This document shows positions 8,398 to 15,829 of a DNA stretch of 18,724 nucleotides, piece after piece. Location of the stretch: positions 1 through 18,724 of the forward strand of contig CAAGGA010000094.1 in assembly GCA_900769275.1 (NCBI GenBank), written 5' to 3'. The position numbers and the translations under genes were made by a program. The first letter of the stretch is position 1, and the number at the start of each line of letters is the position of its first letter. Below the pieces are notes generated by a model. That model was not told the origin of the DNA. It saw nothing but the letters and a program-made list of their open reading frames with translations, and made no database searches. Origin of the DNA: an uncultured Prevotella sp. (GTDB lineage: Bacteria; Bacteroidota; Bacteroidia; Bacteroidales; Bacteroidaceae).

Positions 8398-8445
8398 TGA
8401 ATGACTCTTCCCATACGTTTTTTCTATAATATATATATAATGTAT

Positions 8446-11400
8446 ATGAAAAATATCAATTCCAAATATAATCTGAGAAGACTTCTCCTCGCTTTCCTCA
8501 TGGCAATGCCTTTCTGGGGATTGGACGGCGGGATGCTCTATGCTCAGACCGAGGGCTTCATCGTGTCGGGTACGGTTTCCGATGCCATGGGACCGGTAAT
8601 GATGGCAAACGTCATCGAGGTGGATGGAGCAAACCGTATCATCAGTTCCGGACAGACGGATATGAACGGTAATTTCTCGTTCAAGATTAAGGACCCGAAG
8701 AACAAACTCAAGATTAGTTACGTTGGTTGCAAGACAAAGGTTCTGCCTATCAAGAAAGAGGTATATAACATTGTACTTGAGGATCAGACGACGCTCAACG
8801 AAGTGACCGTTGTCAGCAAGCGTCGTGCAGGCGGCTCAGGTCTTGCCATTCCAAAGGACGAGATGTCCACCTCCAACCAGTCTATTGACATGAAAGAGTT
8901 TGAGGGTCTTGCCATCACCTCTGTCGATGAAGCCCTTCAGGGACGTATCGCCGGTCTTGACATCGTGGCAAACTCCGGTAACCTCGGCTCCGGAACATCA
9001 ATGCGATTGCGTGGTGTCAGTTCCATCAATTCAAGCAGTGAGCCGCTTATCGTCGTAGATGGCAACGTATGGCAGAACGATCAGGGTGCGGAAAGCATAG
9101 ACCTGTCCAATGCCAACGATGAGAAATTTGCCGAACTCCTCAACGTAAACCCTGAAGACATAGAGAGCATCAGCGTCCTGAAGGATGCTGCCGCTACAGC
9201 CATCTGGGGTTCGCAGGGCGCCAACGGTGTTATAGAAATCAAGACCAAGCGCGGTGCCCGTGGCAAGACACGCGTGACGTATAGCTATCGTCTTACGGGT
9301 ACATGGCAGCCGGAGGGTTACAAGCTTCTTACCGGTGATGAATACACCATGCTCATGAAGGAGGCTTACTTCAATCCCAAACTGAACAGCGATGCCAGCA
9401 ATATCATCGAATTCAACTATGACCAGAGTAACCCCAACGGATGGAACAACTACAACAAGAATACCAACTGGGCAAGCGAGGTGAAGCAGACCGGTTGGCG
9501 TCAGAACCATTACGTCTCTCTTACCGGTGGTGGCGAAAAGGCGAACTTCCGTATCGGTGCCGGTTACGACCATGAGACGGGTTCTATCATCAAGCAGCAA
9601 CTCGACCGCCTGACATCACGCGTTGCGCTCGACTACTTCGTCAGCGACCGTATCAAGATTGTCACCAACCTTGCGTTCACATATACCAGAAATCAGAAGA
9701 ACTACTCCGACCTTCTCGGTATATCTTATTCACGTATGCCAAACCTCCCGGTATATGAGCACGACATGAACGATCAGTCCACAGGCTATTATTACAACAT
9801 CCCCAAGACCATCTCTCCTGAGCTTCAGGATCAGGTGAGCCAGATGAACCCTGTAGCCGTTGCCAACCTTGCAAAGAGTAAGGACACGAGTTACAAGATT
9901 ACTCCGGAGTTCCAGATTGTATATAACCTTCTCGGAACGGAGGAAGGCAAGACACAACTGAAATATGAGGGCAAGATAGTCTTTGACATAGCCAACAACT
10001 ACTCTGACTCATTCCTCCCGAGCATTCTCAACGTGGAGGACTGGAAGAACGACAAGAACAACAAGACCACGGCTTATTCATACAAGAGCCTCGGTATTTC
10101 CACCACGCATACGCTGACATTCATCCCGCATTTCAAGAATGAAGACCACTCCATGATGATGATGCTTCGCGGACAGCTGAACGACGGCAGCTCCAACAAC
10201 CAGAGCACTACGGTCTATCGTCAGCCTAACGGCATAGCCAATACAGGCACGGACGGTGTTATCAGTGCTCTTTCCAGCGGAGCGGGTCAGTGGCGAAGCC
10301 TTTACTTCACCTACTCCCTGCACTATGCGTACAAGGGAAGATATATGTTTGACTTCTCGGTACGTCGGGACGGAAGTACAAAGTTCGGTGCAGACAACCG
10401 TTGGGGTACTTTCCCGGCAGTCTCCCTGCGTTGGAACATCAGCAAGGAAACGTGGTTCAAGGAGAACCTCAAGTGGATGTCCATGTTGTCCGTACGTCCG
10501 GGTTGGGGTATCGTAGGTACGCAGCCGGGACAGGAGTATCTATACTTCTCCAAGTACAAGAATGGTAGCGGCTATCTCGGCAGCGGCTCCACGAATCTCG
10601 ACAACATACAGCTCAAGAAACTGAAATGGGAGCAGAAGAAGACGTACAACCTCGGTTTTGACTTCGGACTCTTCGATGACAAGATTAACGGTAACGTCGA
10701 GATATACAAGCAATATACCTCTGACCTCCTCATGGGCAACCTCGCCATTCCTACATCTTCCGGCTTCAGCAATCTTGCCACTGCCAATGTAGGAAAGATG
10801 GAGAACAGCGGTTGGGAGTTCAATATCAACAGTAACAACCTCATCAAGATTGGAAAGTTCGGCATTGACATCAACGTGACATTCGCCAACAACAGAAACG
10901 TCATCACAGAGATGGACGAGAGTTGTCTTGCCGTGATGAATAAGGACTTCACTCGTACCAACGGCAATTACCAGACGCGTGTGGAACTCAACAAGCCTTT
11001 CGGCAGCATTTACGGTTTCAGATACCTTGGCACCTATCAATACACCGAATACTCCGATGAGGAGGTAAAGGGTGTCAGCGGTCCTAACGCTCCCGTAGTG
11101 CGTGATGAGAACGGAGCAGTAATAAAGGACAACAAGGGTCATACCAAGCCTATGATGTTCTGCTACGGCACCGGTTCGGAATATGAGTTCCAGGGTGGTG
11201 ATGCCATGTACGAGGATGTCAACCATGATGGTAACATCAACGAGCTTGACATCGTGTATCTCGGTTCGTCCCTGCCGAAGATTACCGGTGGTTTCGGATT
11301 CAAGTTCCGTCTCGGACGCTGGTCGCTCAACAATCAGTTCAACTTCCGTTATGGAAACAAGGTCATCAACGCAAGCCGAATGAATCTTGAGAATATGTAT

Positions 11401-11763
11401 GGCAACGGAAACCAAAGCCGTGCCGTCAACTACCGCTGGCGCGTAGAGGGCGACATAGCCTCTATACCGAGAGCGTTACATCAGGCCGGTTACAACTACC
11501 TTGCCAGTGACCGCTTTGTGGAGGACGGCTCATTTATCCGTCTCAACTACTCCCAGATAAGTTACTCTCTGCCACAGAAGACCCTGAAGAAACTCGGACT
11601 TACACAGTTGAGCTTCTACGTTTCGGCAAACAACCTGTTTGTTCTTACCAAGTATTCCGGAGCAGACCCGGAGGTAGGCTACGGCGGCACGGGCCTCTCT
11701 CTGGACAATGCGCAGACACCTCGCTCAAAGTCAGTGACAGGAGGTATCACCATACAGTTCTAA
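8446..11763 (+). CDS. SusC-like TonB-dependent outer-membrane receptor
   Basis: This outer-membrane importer should form a lidded pair with the SusD-like lipoprotein downstream and move a bound oligomer into the periplasm using TonB energy. From the start at 8446 it has 1105 residues: signal peptide (1-33, ending MLYA), carboxypeptidase-regulatory-like domain (about 38-112), a TonB-box-like segment NEVTVVSK (118-125), plug (about 140-268) containing IESISVLKDAAATAIWGSQG, then a barrel ending in a terminal Phe (TIQF), typical of BAM-assembled barrels. The length is normal for SusC. An ATG at 8401, directly after two stops, would add 15 residues ahead of the signal peptide; 8446 is preferred because it puts Ser6-Lys7-Tyr8 in the same place as in three neighbours. 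It lies 48 nt after the FAS1 gene, so it is probably co-transcribed. Substrate unknown. Confidence 0.93.
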   Translation: MKNINSKYNLRRLLLAFLMAMPFWGLDGGMLYAQTEGFIVSGTVSDAMGPVMMANVIEVDGANRIISSGQTDMNGNFSFKIKDPKNKLKISYVGCKTKVLPIKKEVYNIVLEDQTTLNEVTVVSKRRAGGSGLAIPKDEMSTSNQSIDMKEFEGLAITSVDEALQGRIAGLDIVANSGNLGSGTSMRLRGVSSINSSSEPLIVVDGNVWQNDQGAESIDLSNANDEKFAELLNVNPEDIESISVLKDAAATAIWGSQGANGVIEIKTKRGARGKTRVTYSYRLTGTWQPEGYKLLTGDEYTMLMKEAYFNPKLNSDASNIIEFNYDQSNPNGWNNYNKNTNWASEVKQTGWRQNHYVSLTGGGEKANFRIGAGYDHETGSIIKQQLDRLTSRVALDYFVSDRIKIVTNLAFTYTRNQKNYSDLLGISYSRMPNLPVYEHDMNDQSTGYYYNIPKTISPELQDQVSQMNPVAVANLAKSKDTSYKITPEFQIVYNLLGTEEGKTQLKYEGKIVFDIANNYSDSFLPSILNVEDWKNDKNNKTTAYSYKSLGISTTHTLTFIPHFKNEDHSMMMMLRGQLNDGSSNNQSTTVYRQPNGIANTGTDGVISALSSGAGQWRSLYFTYSLHYAYKGRYMFDFSVRRDGSTKFGADNRWGTFPAVSLRWNISKETWFKENLKWMSMLSVRPGWGIVGTQPGQEYLYFSKYKNGSGYLGSGSTNLDNIQLKKLKWEQKKTYNLGFDFGLFDDKINGNVEIYKQYTSDLLMGNLAIPTSSGFSNLATANVGKMENSGWEFNINSNNLIKIGKFGIDINVTFANNRNVITEMDESCLAVMNKDFTRTNGNYQTRVELNKPFGSIYGFRYLGTYQYTEYSDEEVKGVSGPNAPVVRDENGAVIKDNKGHTKPMMFCYGTGSEYEFQGGDAMYEDVNHDGNINELDIVYLGSSLPKITGGFGFKFRLGRWSLNNQFNFRYGNKVINASRMNLENMYGNGNQSRAVNYRWRVEGDIASIPRALHQAGYNYLASDRFVEDGSFIRLNYSQISYSLPQKTLKKLGLTQLSFYVSANNLFVLTKYSGADPEVGYGGTGLSLDNAQTPRSKSVTGGITIQF

Positions 11764-11781
11764 TTTTCATGGATATGGGAA

Positions 11782-11846
11782 GATGCTTTCACGGGTGCAT
11801 ACGGGCAGAGTCATTCCCCTGTACTTTAGCCTGACGTGAAAACATC
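11782..11846 (+). promoter_or_regulatory. Stem-loop in the SusC-SusD gap
   Basis: GATGCTTTCACG (11782-11793) and CGTGAAAACATC (11835-11846) pair at 11 of 12 positions (one C-A mismatch) around a 41-nt loop. No T-tract follows, so a transcription terminator is unlikely. A structure here could stabilise the susC 3' end or set the relative levels of the two partners. The 137-bp gap holds no gene. Confidence 0.45.
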
Positions 11847-11900
11847 GGACAGAATCCAAAGAAAACCATACAGCCAATACATAATTCATATATAACGACT

Positions 11901-13628
11901 ATGAACATTTCAATTTCAAAATATATCAGGAAGCCAATCCTCCACGGTACGCTTGCCCTCTCCGCTCTCGGAAGTTTCGGTGCCGGAATGCTTTCTTCCT
12001 GCTCTGATTTCCTTGATATCGTGCCGCTCAATCAGGTGGTACTGGAGAATTTCTGGACGGAGAAGAGCGAGGTGGAAGCCGTACTCATGGGTTGCTATGA
12101 GTCTCTCGAATCTCAGGAAAGCATCATCCGGATGGGAGTATGGGGAGAGATGCGCTCTGAGAACATCTGTCTTGGTTCGCGAATCGGCAATGATTACAAT
12201 GAGATACTCAACGAGAATATCCTCCCCAACAACTCGCTTACGAAGTGGAACGTGATGTATCAGACCATCAACCGATGCAACACTGTATGCCATTACGCTC
12301 CGATGGTGCAGCAGAAAGACCCGAACTATACTATTACCGACCTACATGCAAACATTGCAGAAGCGAAATTCATCCGCGACCTCTGCTATTTCTACCTCAT
12401 CCGCACGTTCCGTGACGTGCCTCTTTCGTTCGAGCCTACCATTGATGATACGAAAGAACTCGTTATTCCTGCCACTCCTATGATGGCGGCTCTTGACAGC
12501 CTCATCAAGGATCTTGAGGGCGTAAAAGACTATGCGGTCAAGAGATACGTCGATGACAGCAAGATGACTAACTCCGTTGCATCACGTCAGGCATACGAAA
12601 ACAGCAGCCGCGTGACACGTCTGGCGATATATGCCCTTCTTGCCGACCTCAACCTATGGCGTGGAAATTATGATGAGACCATAAAATACTGCGACCTTAT
12701 CATCGATTTCAAGAAAGAACAGTACAGGGAAAAGAAGAATAAGGTCGGTGACCTCAACGATATGCAGGAGTTTGCCGGCATTCCTCTGATTCTTGAGGGT
12801 AAGGTAGGTTCCACGACATGTGGCAATGCCTATACGGAAATATTCGGCGACAAGAACTCTTTCGAGAGTATCTTCGAATTGTATTTCAAGACCAATCAGA
12901 GTGTAACCAACAAGTATGTCAGCGAGTTCTATGGCAAGAATCGTCTCGGAACGCTGTCAGGTCTCAGCCGTTATCTCAAGGATGCAGCTACCGGCAACAG
13001 CGAACTCTTCACCAAGGACGACTGCCGTGTATATGCCACCTCTGAGTTGTCAAGCAGCAAGTATGCCATCACCAAGTACGTGAACAGCAGTGTCTCCATG
13101 ACAATTACCAATGTCACAGACGAGAAGAGTCTCAGACTCTCTACCTCACGCGGCAACGGTGACTATGCCAACTGGATTATCTACCGTCTCACTGACGTGA
13201 TGCTCATGAAGGCAGAGGCATGCATCCTCAAGGGTGAAAGCGAGTATGAGACAGCGTTCTCACTTATCAATGCTGTCAATAAGCGCGCGCACAACTATAC
13301 TACTGCCGCTGCAAAGGACACACTTGTTTTCAACGAGTATAAGACAAGTAAGGAGAAGATGGAGCAGCTGCTTTTCGACGAGCGTAACCGCGAGTTGATG
13401 TTCGAGGGAAAACGTTGGTTTGACCTTGTACGTCTCGCAGTACGTGACGGCAACAACCAGCGTCTTGTCTCTGAGGCTACGAAGAAATATCAGGATAAGG
13501 TCAATGCCCTAAAGATTAAGTTGGCAGACCCGAACATCATCTTCTTCCCGTATAATAAGGAGGAACTCAAGGTCAATCCATTGCTGAAACAGAATCCTGC
13601 CTACGGCAATACGGAGGAATTCCAGTAG
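11901..13628 (+). CDS. SusD/RagB-like surface nutrient-binding lipoprotein
   Basis: This 575-residue lipoprotein is the expected lid partner of the SusC-like receptor encoded just upstream, binding the incoming ligand at the cell surface. The lipobox LSSC puts the lipidated residue at Cys34, followed by SDFLDI, a start typical of SusD. The long helical body includes LIRTFRDVPL and a C-terminal region with LLFDERNRELMFEGKRWFDL (about 490-510), a hallmark of the family, and ends with FFPYNKEEL and NPLLKQNPAY, also characteristic. Length is in the usual range. The first 34 residues closely match those of the following FAS1 lipoprotein, including Ser6-Lys7-Tyr8 and AGML before the lipobox. The ATG at 11901 is supported by that match. 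The ligand cannot be deduced. Confidence 0.94.
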   Translation: MNISISKYIRKPILHGTLALSALGSFGAGMLSSCSDFLDIVPLNQVVLENFWTEKSEVEAVLMGCYESLESQESIIRMGVWGEMRSENICLGSRIGNDYNEILNENILPNNSLTKWNVMYQTINRCNTVCHYAPMVQQKDPNYTITDLHANIAEAKFIRDLCYFYLIRTFRDVPLSFEPTIDDTKELVIPATPMMAALDSLIKDLEGVKDYAVKRYVDDSKMTNSVASRQAYENSSRVTRLAIYALLADLNLWRGNYDETIKYCDLIIDFKKEQYREKKNKVGDLNDMQEFAGIPLILEGKVGSTTCGNAYTEIFGDKNSFESIFELYFKTNQSVTNKYVSEFYGKNRLGTLSGLSRYLKDAATGNSELFTKDDCRVYATSELSSSKYAITKYVNSSVSMTITNVTDEKSLRLSTSRGNGDYANWIIYRLTDVMLMKAEACILKGESEYETAFSLINAVNKRAHNYTTAAAKDTLVFNEYKTSKEKMEQLLFDERNRELMFEGKRWFDLVRLAVRDGNNQRLVSEATKKYQDKVNALKIKLADPNIIFFPYNKEELKVNPLLKQNPAYGNTEEFQ

Positions 13629-13633
13629 AAACA

Positions 13634-13706
13634 GTTGACTTGTTGCTTGGTTGTCTTGCCCTATGGTTAGTTGCATCGCAATGGAAAAACAAGGAAACAA
13701 CTCAAC
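13634..13706 (+). promoter_or_regulatory. Imperfect stem-loop after the SusD gene
   Basis: GTTGACTTGTT (13634-13644) and AACAACTCAAC (13696-13706) pair at 10 of 11 positions, with scattered further pairing inward. It begins six bases after the SusD stop codon. No T-tract follows. It may protect or process the transcript, or be incidental. Confidence 0.35.
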
Positions 13707-13731
13707 CTGCTTGAAGAATAAAGGACAGAAC

Positions 13732-13766
13732 AACCAACAACCCACAGCCAAAAACCAACAAATAAA
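13732..13766 (+). repeat. Heptamer repeat array upstream of the second FAS1 gene
   Basis: Five in-phase 7-bp units read AACCAAC, AACCCAC, AGCCAAA, AACCAAC and AAATAAA, ending seven bases before the ATG at 13774. They are the same AACCNAC type as the arrays at 1204-1347. The array occupies the leader just before a start codon, so it will also shape an unstructured, purine- and C-rich ribosome landing region. Confidence 0.6.
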
Positions 13767-13773
13767 TACAACT

Positions 13774-15729
13774 ATGAGTAACATCATTTCAAAATATACG
13801 AATAAGATTACGCTCCGCACCTGTATGCTTGCCGTCATCATAGGAAGCATGGCAGCCGGTATGCTCACAGCTTGTGTGGATAATGACTTCAATGATGAGA
13901 ACTACTATTCCGCTACCAAGCGCACGGCAGCGCAGCTCATCAGCGATACTCCGGAGCGTTACAGCAAGTTTCAGCAGATTCTTGAGCGTGCCAACTATTA
14001 CAGTATGCTCAGTACGTACGGCACATACACCATTTTCGCCCCTACGAATGATGCTGTTGACAAGTATCTTGCCGAGGCGGGTTACAGGGATATCAGCGAG
14101 ATTCCGGATGTGAAGTGTGACACAATAGCGCGTACGCATATCATCAACAAACAGGCTTGCTTTACCACGGACTATTACGAGGGCGAGCTTCCGATGAATA
14201 TGGATGACCGTTATCTCGTCCTTTCAAGTGACAGTGACGTGAACAACAACAACCAGTTGATTACTTATGTCAACAAGCGATCAAGGCTTGTGCAGAAAGA
14301 TGACTCCGTGACCAATGGCGTGGTTCACACCATAGACCGGCTCATCACCCCGAGTAACAGATTCCTCCCAGACCTTCTGTCCGAGGATTCTACCACTACA
14401 ATCTTCGCACAGGCTCTTCAGCTTACCAATATGTGCGACTCCCTGACAAAGTATTTGGATATGAGTTACTTTGTCAGCGACGACTCTGTCACCATCGGTG
14501 TACCTATACGTTATGGTAATGGCGACTGGAAAGCCAAGTATCCGGAAAAGAGATACCATAAGTTTACGGCTCTCGTAGAGACAGACGAGGTGTTTGCAAG
14601 GAACAATATCCACAGTCTCGATGACCTCATCGCATACGCAAAGAGGGTATATGACAAGACTTTCCCGAAGGATGCAGGCCTCTATGACGATGATTTCACC
14701 AACCGCAAGAATCCTCTCAACCGTTTCGTAAGTTATCATCTCATTGACGGACGTATAGGTTACGATGACCTTGCACCTTCCGGTGAGGTAATGAAACAGA
14801 ATCTTATCACCGATATTGCCGACCCAGAGGCATTCTGGCAGACTATGATGCCAGGCGCAATGATACGTTTCTGCCGTCCAAGCGAGGGACTTTTTGCCAA
14901 CCGAAAGGGACTTGGAAGAAAGTATTATGCAGGATGTCAGGGCGTGAAGGTGCTCTCCGCATCCGAGAGCGGCAACCAGGAGCAGGGTGCGCTGAATGGC
15001 GTATTCCATTATATTGACAATATCCTTGTGTATGATGTCAACACCCGTGACAATGTCCTCAACTGCCGTATGCGTATTGACGGTACGACGCTCAGTCCTG
15101 ATTTCTGGAATGCCGGTGCCGTAGGGCATACTGCCGACATCCTCACAGCGTTCAAGAATGGCTATATCTCAGGTTGGAAGACATCACCGGAGACGTTCAT
15201 CGGTGTGCGAAGCGAGTTCCTTTGGATGAGTTCCTACCTCGCCAACGCCATTTGCGTAAAGGGACAGTACGATGTTACCATCAAGTTGCCTACTCCTCCT
15301 CCGGGCACATACGAGATACGTCTCGGCTATGTAGCCGGTGTGGAGCGTGGTGTAGTGCAGGTATATCTCAACAATGACCCTTGCGGTATTCCTATTGACC
15401 TACGTGTGTATGCGGGTGACCCATCCATAGGTGTCATAATAGATGCAGCCACAGAAGAGGAAGACCTCGCCAATGACAAGGCTCTTCACAACCGTGGATA
15501 TATGCGCGGCATGGACTCTTATCGCAAGCCTGGAGCTACCAACTTCCGTGTAGATGCCTGGGCAGAGCACATGCGCCGTATCCTCACTACCACGCAGATA
15601 AGGGAGGGAGAGGAATACTACCTCCGTTTCCGCCAGGTGCTTGAGGGAGATGCCGAGTGGTCATTCGACTATATCGAACTATGTCCCAAGAGCGTCTATG
15701 CAAGCCCGCAGGGTGAGGACACACACTAA
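13774..15729 (+). CDS. Surface lipoprotein: two FAS1 domains plus C-terminal beta-rich domain
   Basis: From the start at 13774 this protein has 651 residues. The lipobox LTAC places the lipidated residue at Cys34, followed by acidic VDNDFNDE, consistent with surface export. FAS1 unit one (about 50-192) contains YTIFAPTNDAVDKYL and closes with TNGVVHTIDRLI. Unit two (about 195-420) is less regular but has FVSYHLIDGRIGY and closes with NGVFHYIDNILVYD. Residues about 425-640 look beta-rich, with YDVTIKLPTPPPGTYEIRLG and a final SFDYIEL, resembling a carbohydrate-binding-like beta sandwich; that is inference. Its place after SusD, where SusE/F-type surface glycan-binding proteins usually lie, suggests a ligand-capturing role. 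An in-frame ATG at 13651 would add 41 residues without signal-peptide character and is rejected. The first 34 residues mirror those of the SusD-like protein. Confidence 0.85.
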   Translation: MSNIISKYTNKITLRTCMLAVIIGSMAAGMLTACVDNDFNDENYYSATKRTAAQLISDTPERYSKFQQILERANYYSMLSTYGTYTIFAPTNDAVDKYLAEAGYRDISEIPDVKCDTIARTHIINKQACFTTDYYEGELPMNMDDRYLVLSSDSDVNNNNQLITYVNKRSRLVQKDDSVTNGVVHTIDRLITPSNRFLPDLLSEDSTTTIFAQALQLTNMCDSLTKYLDMSYFVSDDSVTIGVPIRYGNGDWKAKYPEKRYHKFTALVETDEVFARNNIHSLDDLIAYAKRVYDKTFPKDAGLYDDDFTNRKNPLNRFVSYHLIDGRIGYDDLAPSGEVMKQNLITDIADPEAFWQTMMPGAMIRFCRPSEGLFANRKGLGRKYYAGCQGVKVLSASESGNQEQGALNGVFHYIDNILVYDVNTRDNVLNCRMRIDGTTLSPDFWNAGAVGHTADILTAFKNGYISGWKTSPETFIGVRSEFLWMSSYLANAICVKGQYDVTIKLPTPPPGTYEIRLGYVAGVERGVVQVYLNNDPCGIPIDLRVYAGDPSIGVIIDAATEEEDLANDKALHNRGYMRGMDSYRKPGATNFRVDAWAEHMRRILTTTQIREGEEYYLRFRQVLEGDAEWSFDYIELCPKSVYASPQGEDTH

Positions 15730-15736
15730 ACACCCC

Positions 15737-15775
15737 TCCCGTGGCAGCAAACATGATATAGTTGGTGCCACGGGA
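15737..15775 (+). promoter_or_regulatory. Strong 10-bp stem-loop between the second and third FAS1 genes
   Basis: TCCCGTGGCA (15737-15746) and TGCCACGGGA (15766-15775) are perfect GC-rich arms, with three more pairs possible after one mismatch inside the loop (CAA 15748-15750 with TTG 15762-15764). It starts eight bases after the stop codon at 15729. The following bases are A/G-rich, not a T-tract, so on the rightward transcript it is more likely an mRNA-stabilising or processing hairpin than an intrinsic terminator, though partial attenuation is not excluded. Confidence 0.65.
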
Positions 15776-15829
15776 AGAGTGAAGAGAAAAGAAGATAATA
15801 TTTTCCTTACATATACAATTCAGAACATT

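Noticed and set aside
8401..8445. Upstream in-frame ATG for the SusC gene
   Set aside because: The added 15 residues precede a complete signal peptide, and the start at 8446 aligns Ser6-Lys7-Tyr8 with three neighbouring proteins.
10540..11415. 291-codon open frame on the minus strand inside the first SusC gene
   Set aside because: It is antisense to the conserved barrel of SusC; its length is explained by codon usage of the sense gene and it has no recognisable motif.
15641..15829. Upstream in-frame ATG for the third FAS1 lipoprotein
   Set aside because: It overlaps the preceding gene by 89 bp, passes through the strong stem-loop and adds 63 residues with no signal-peptide character.
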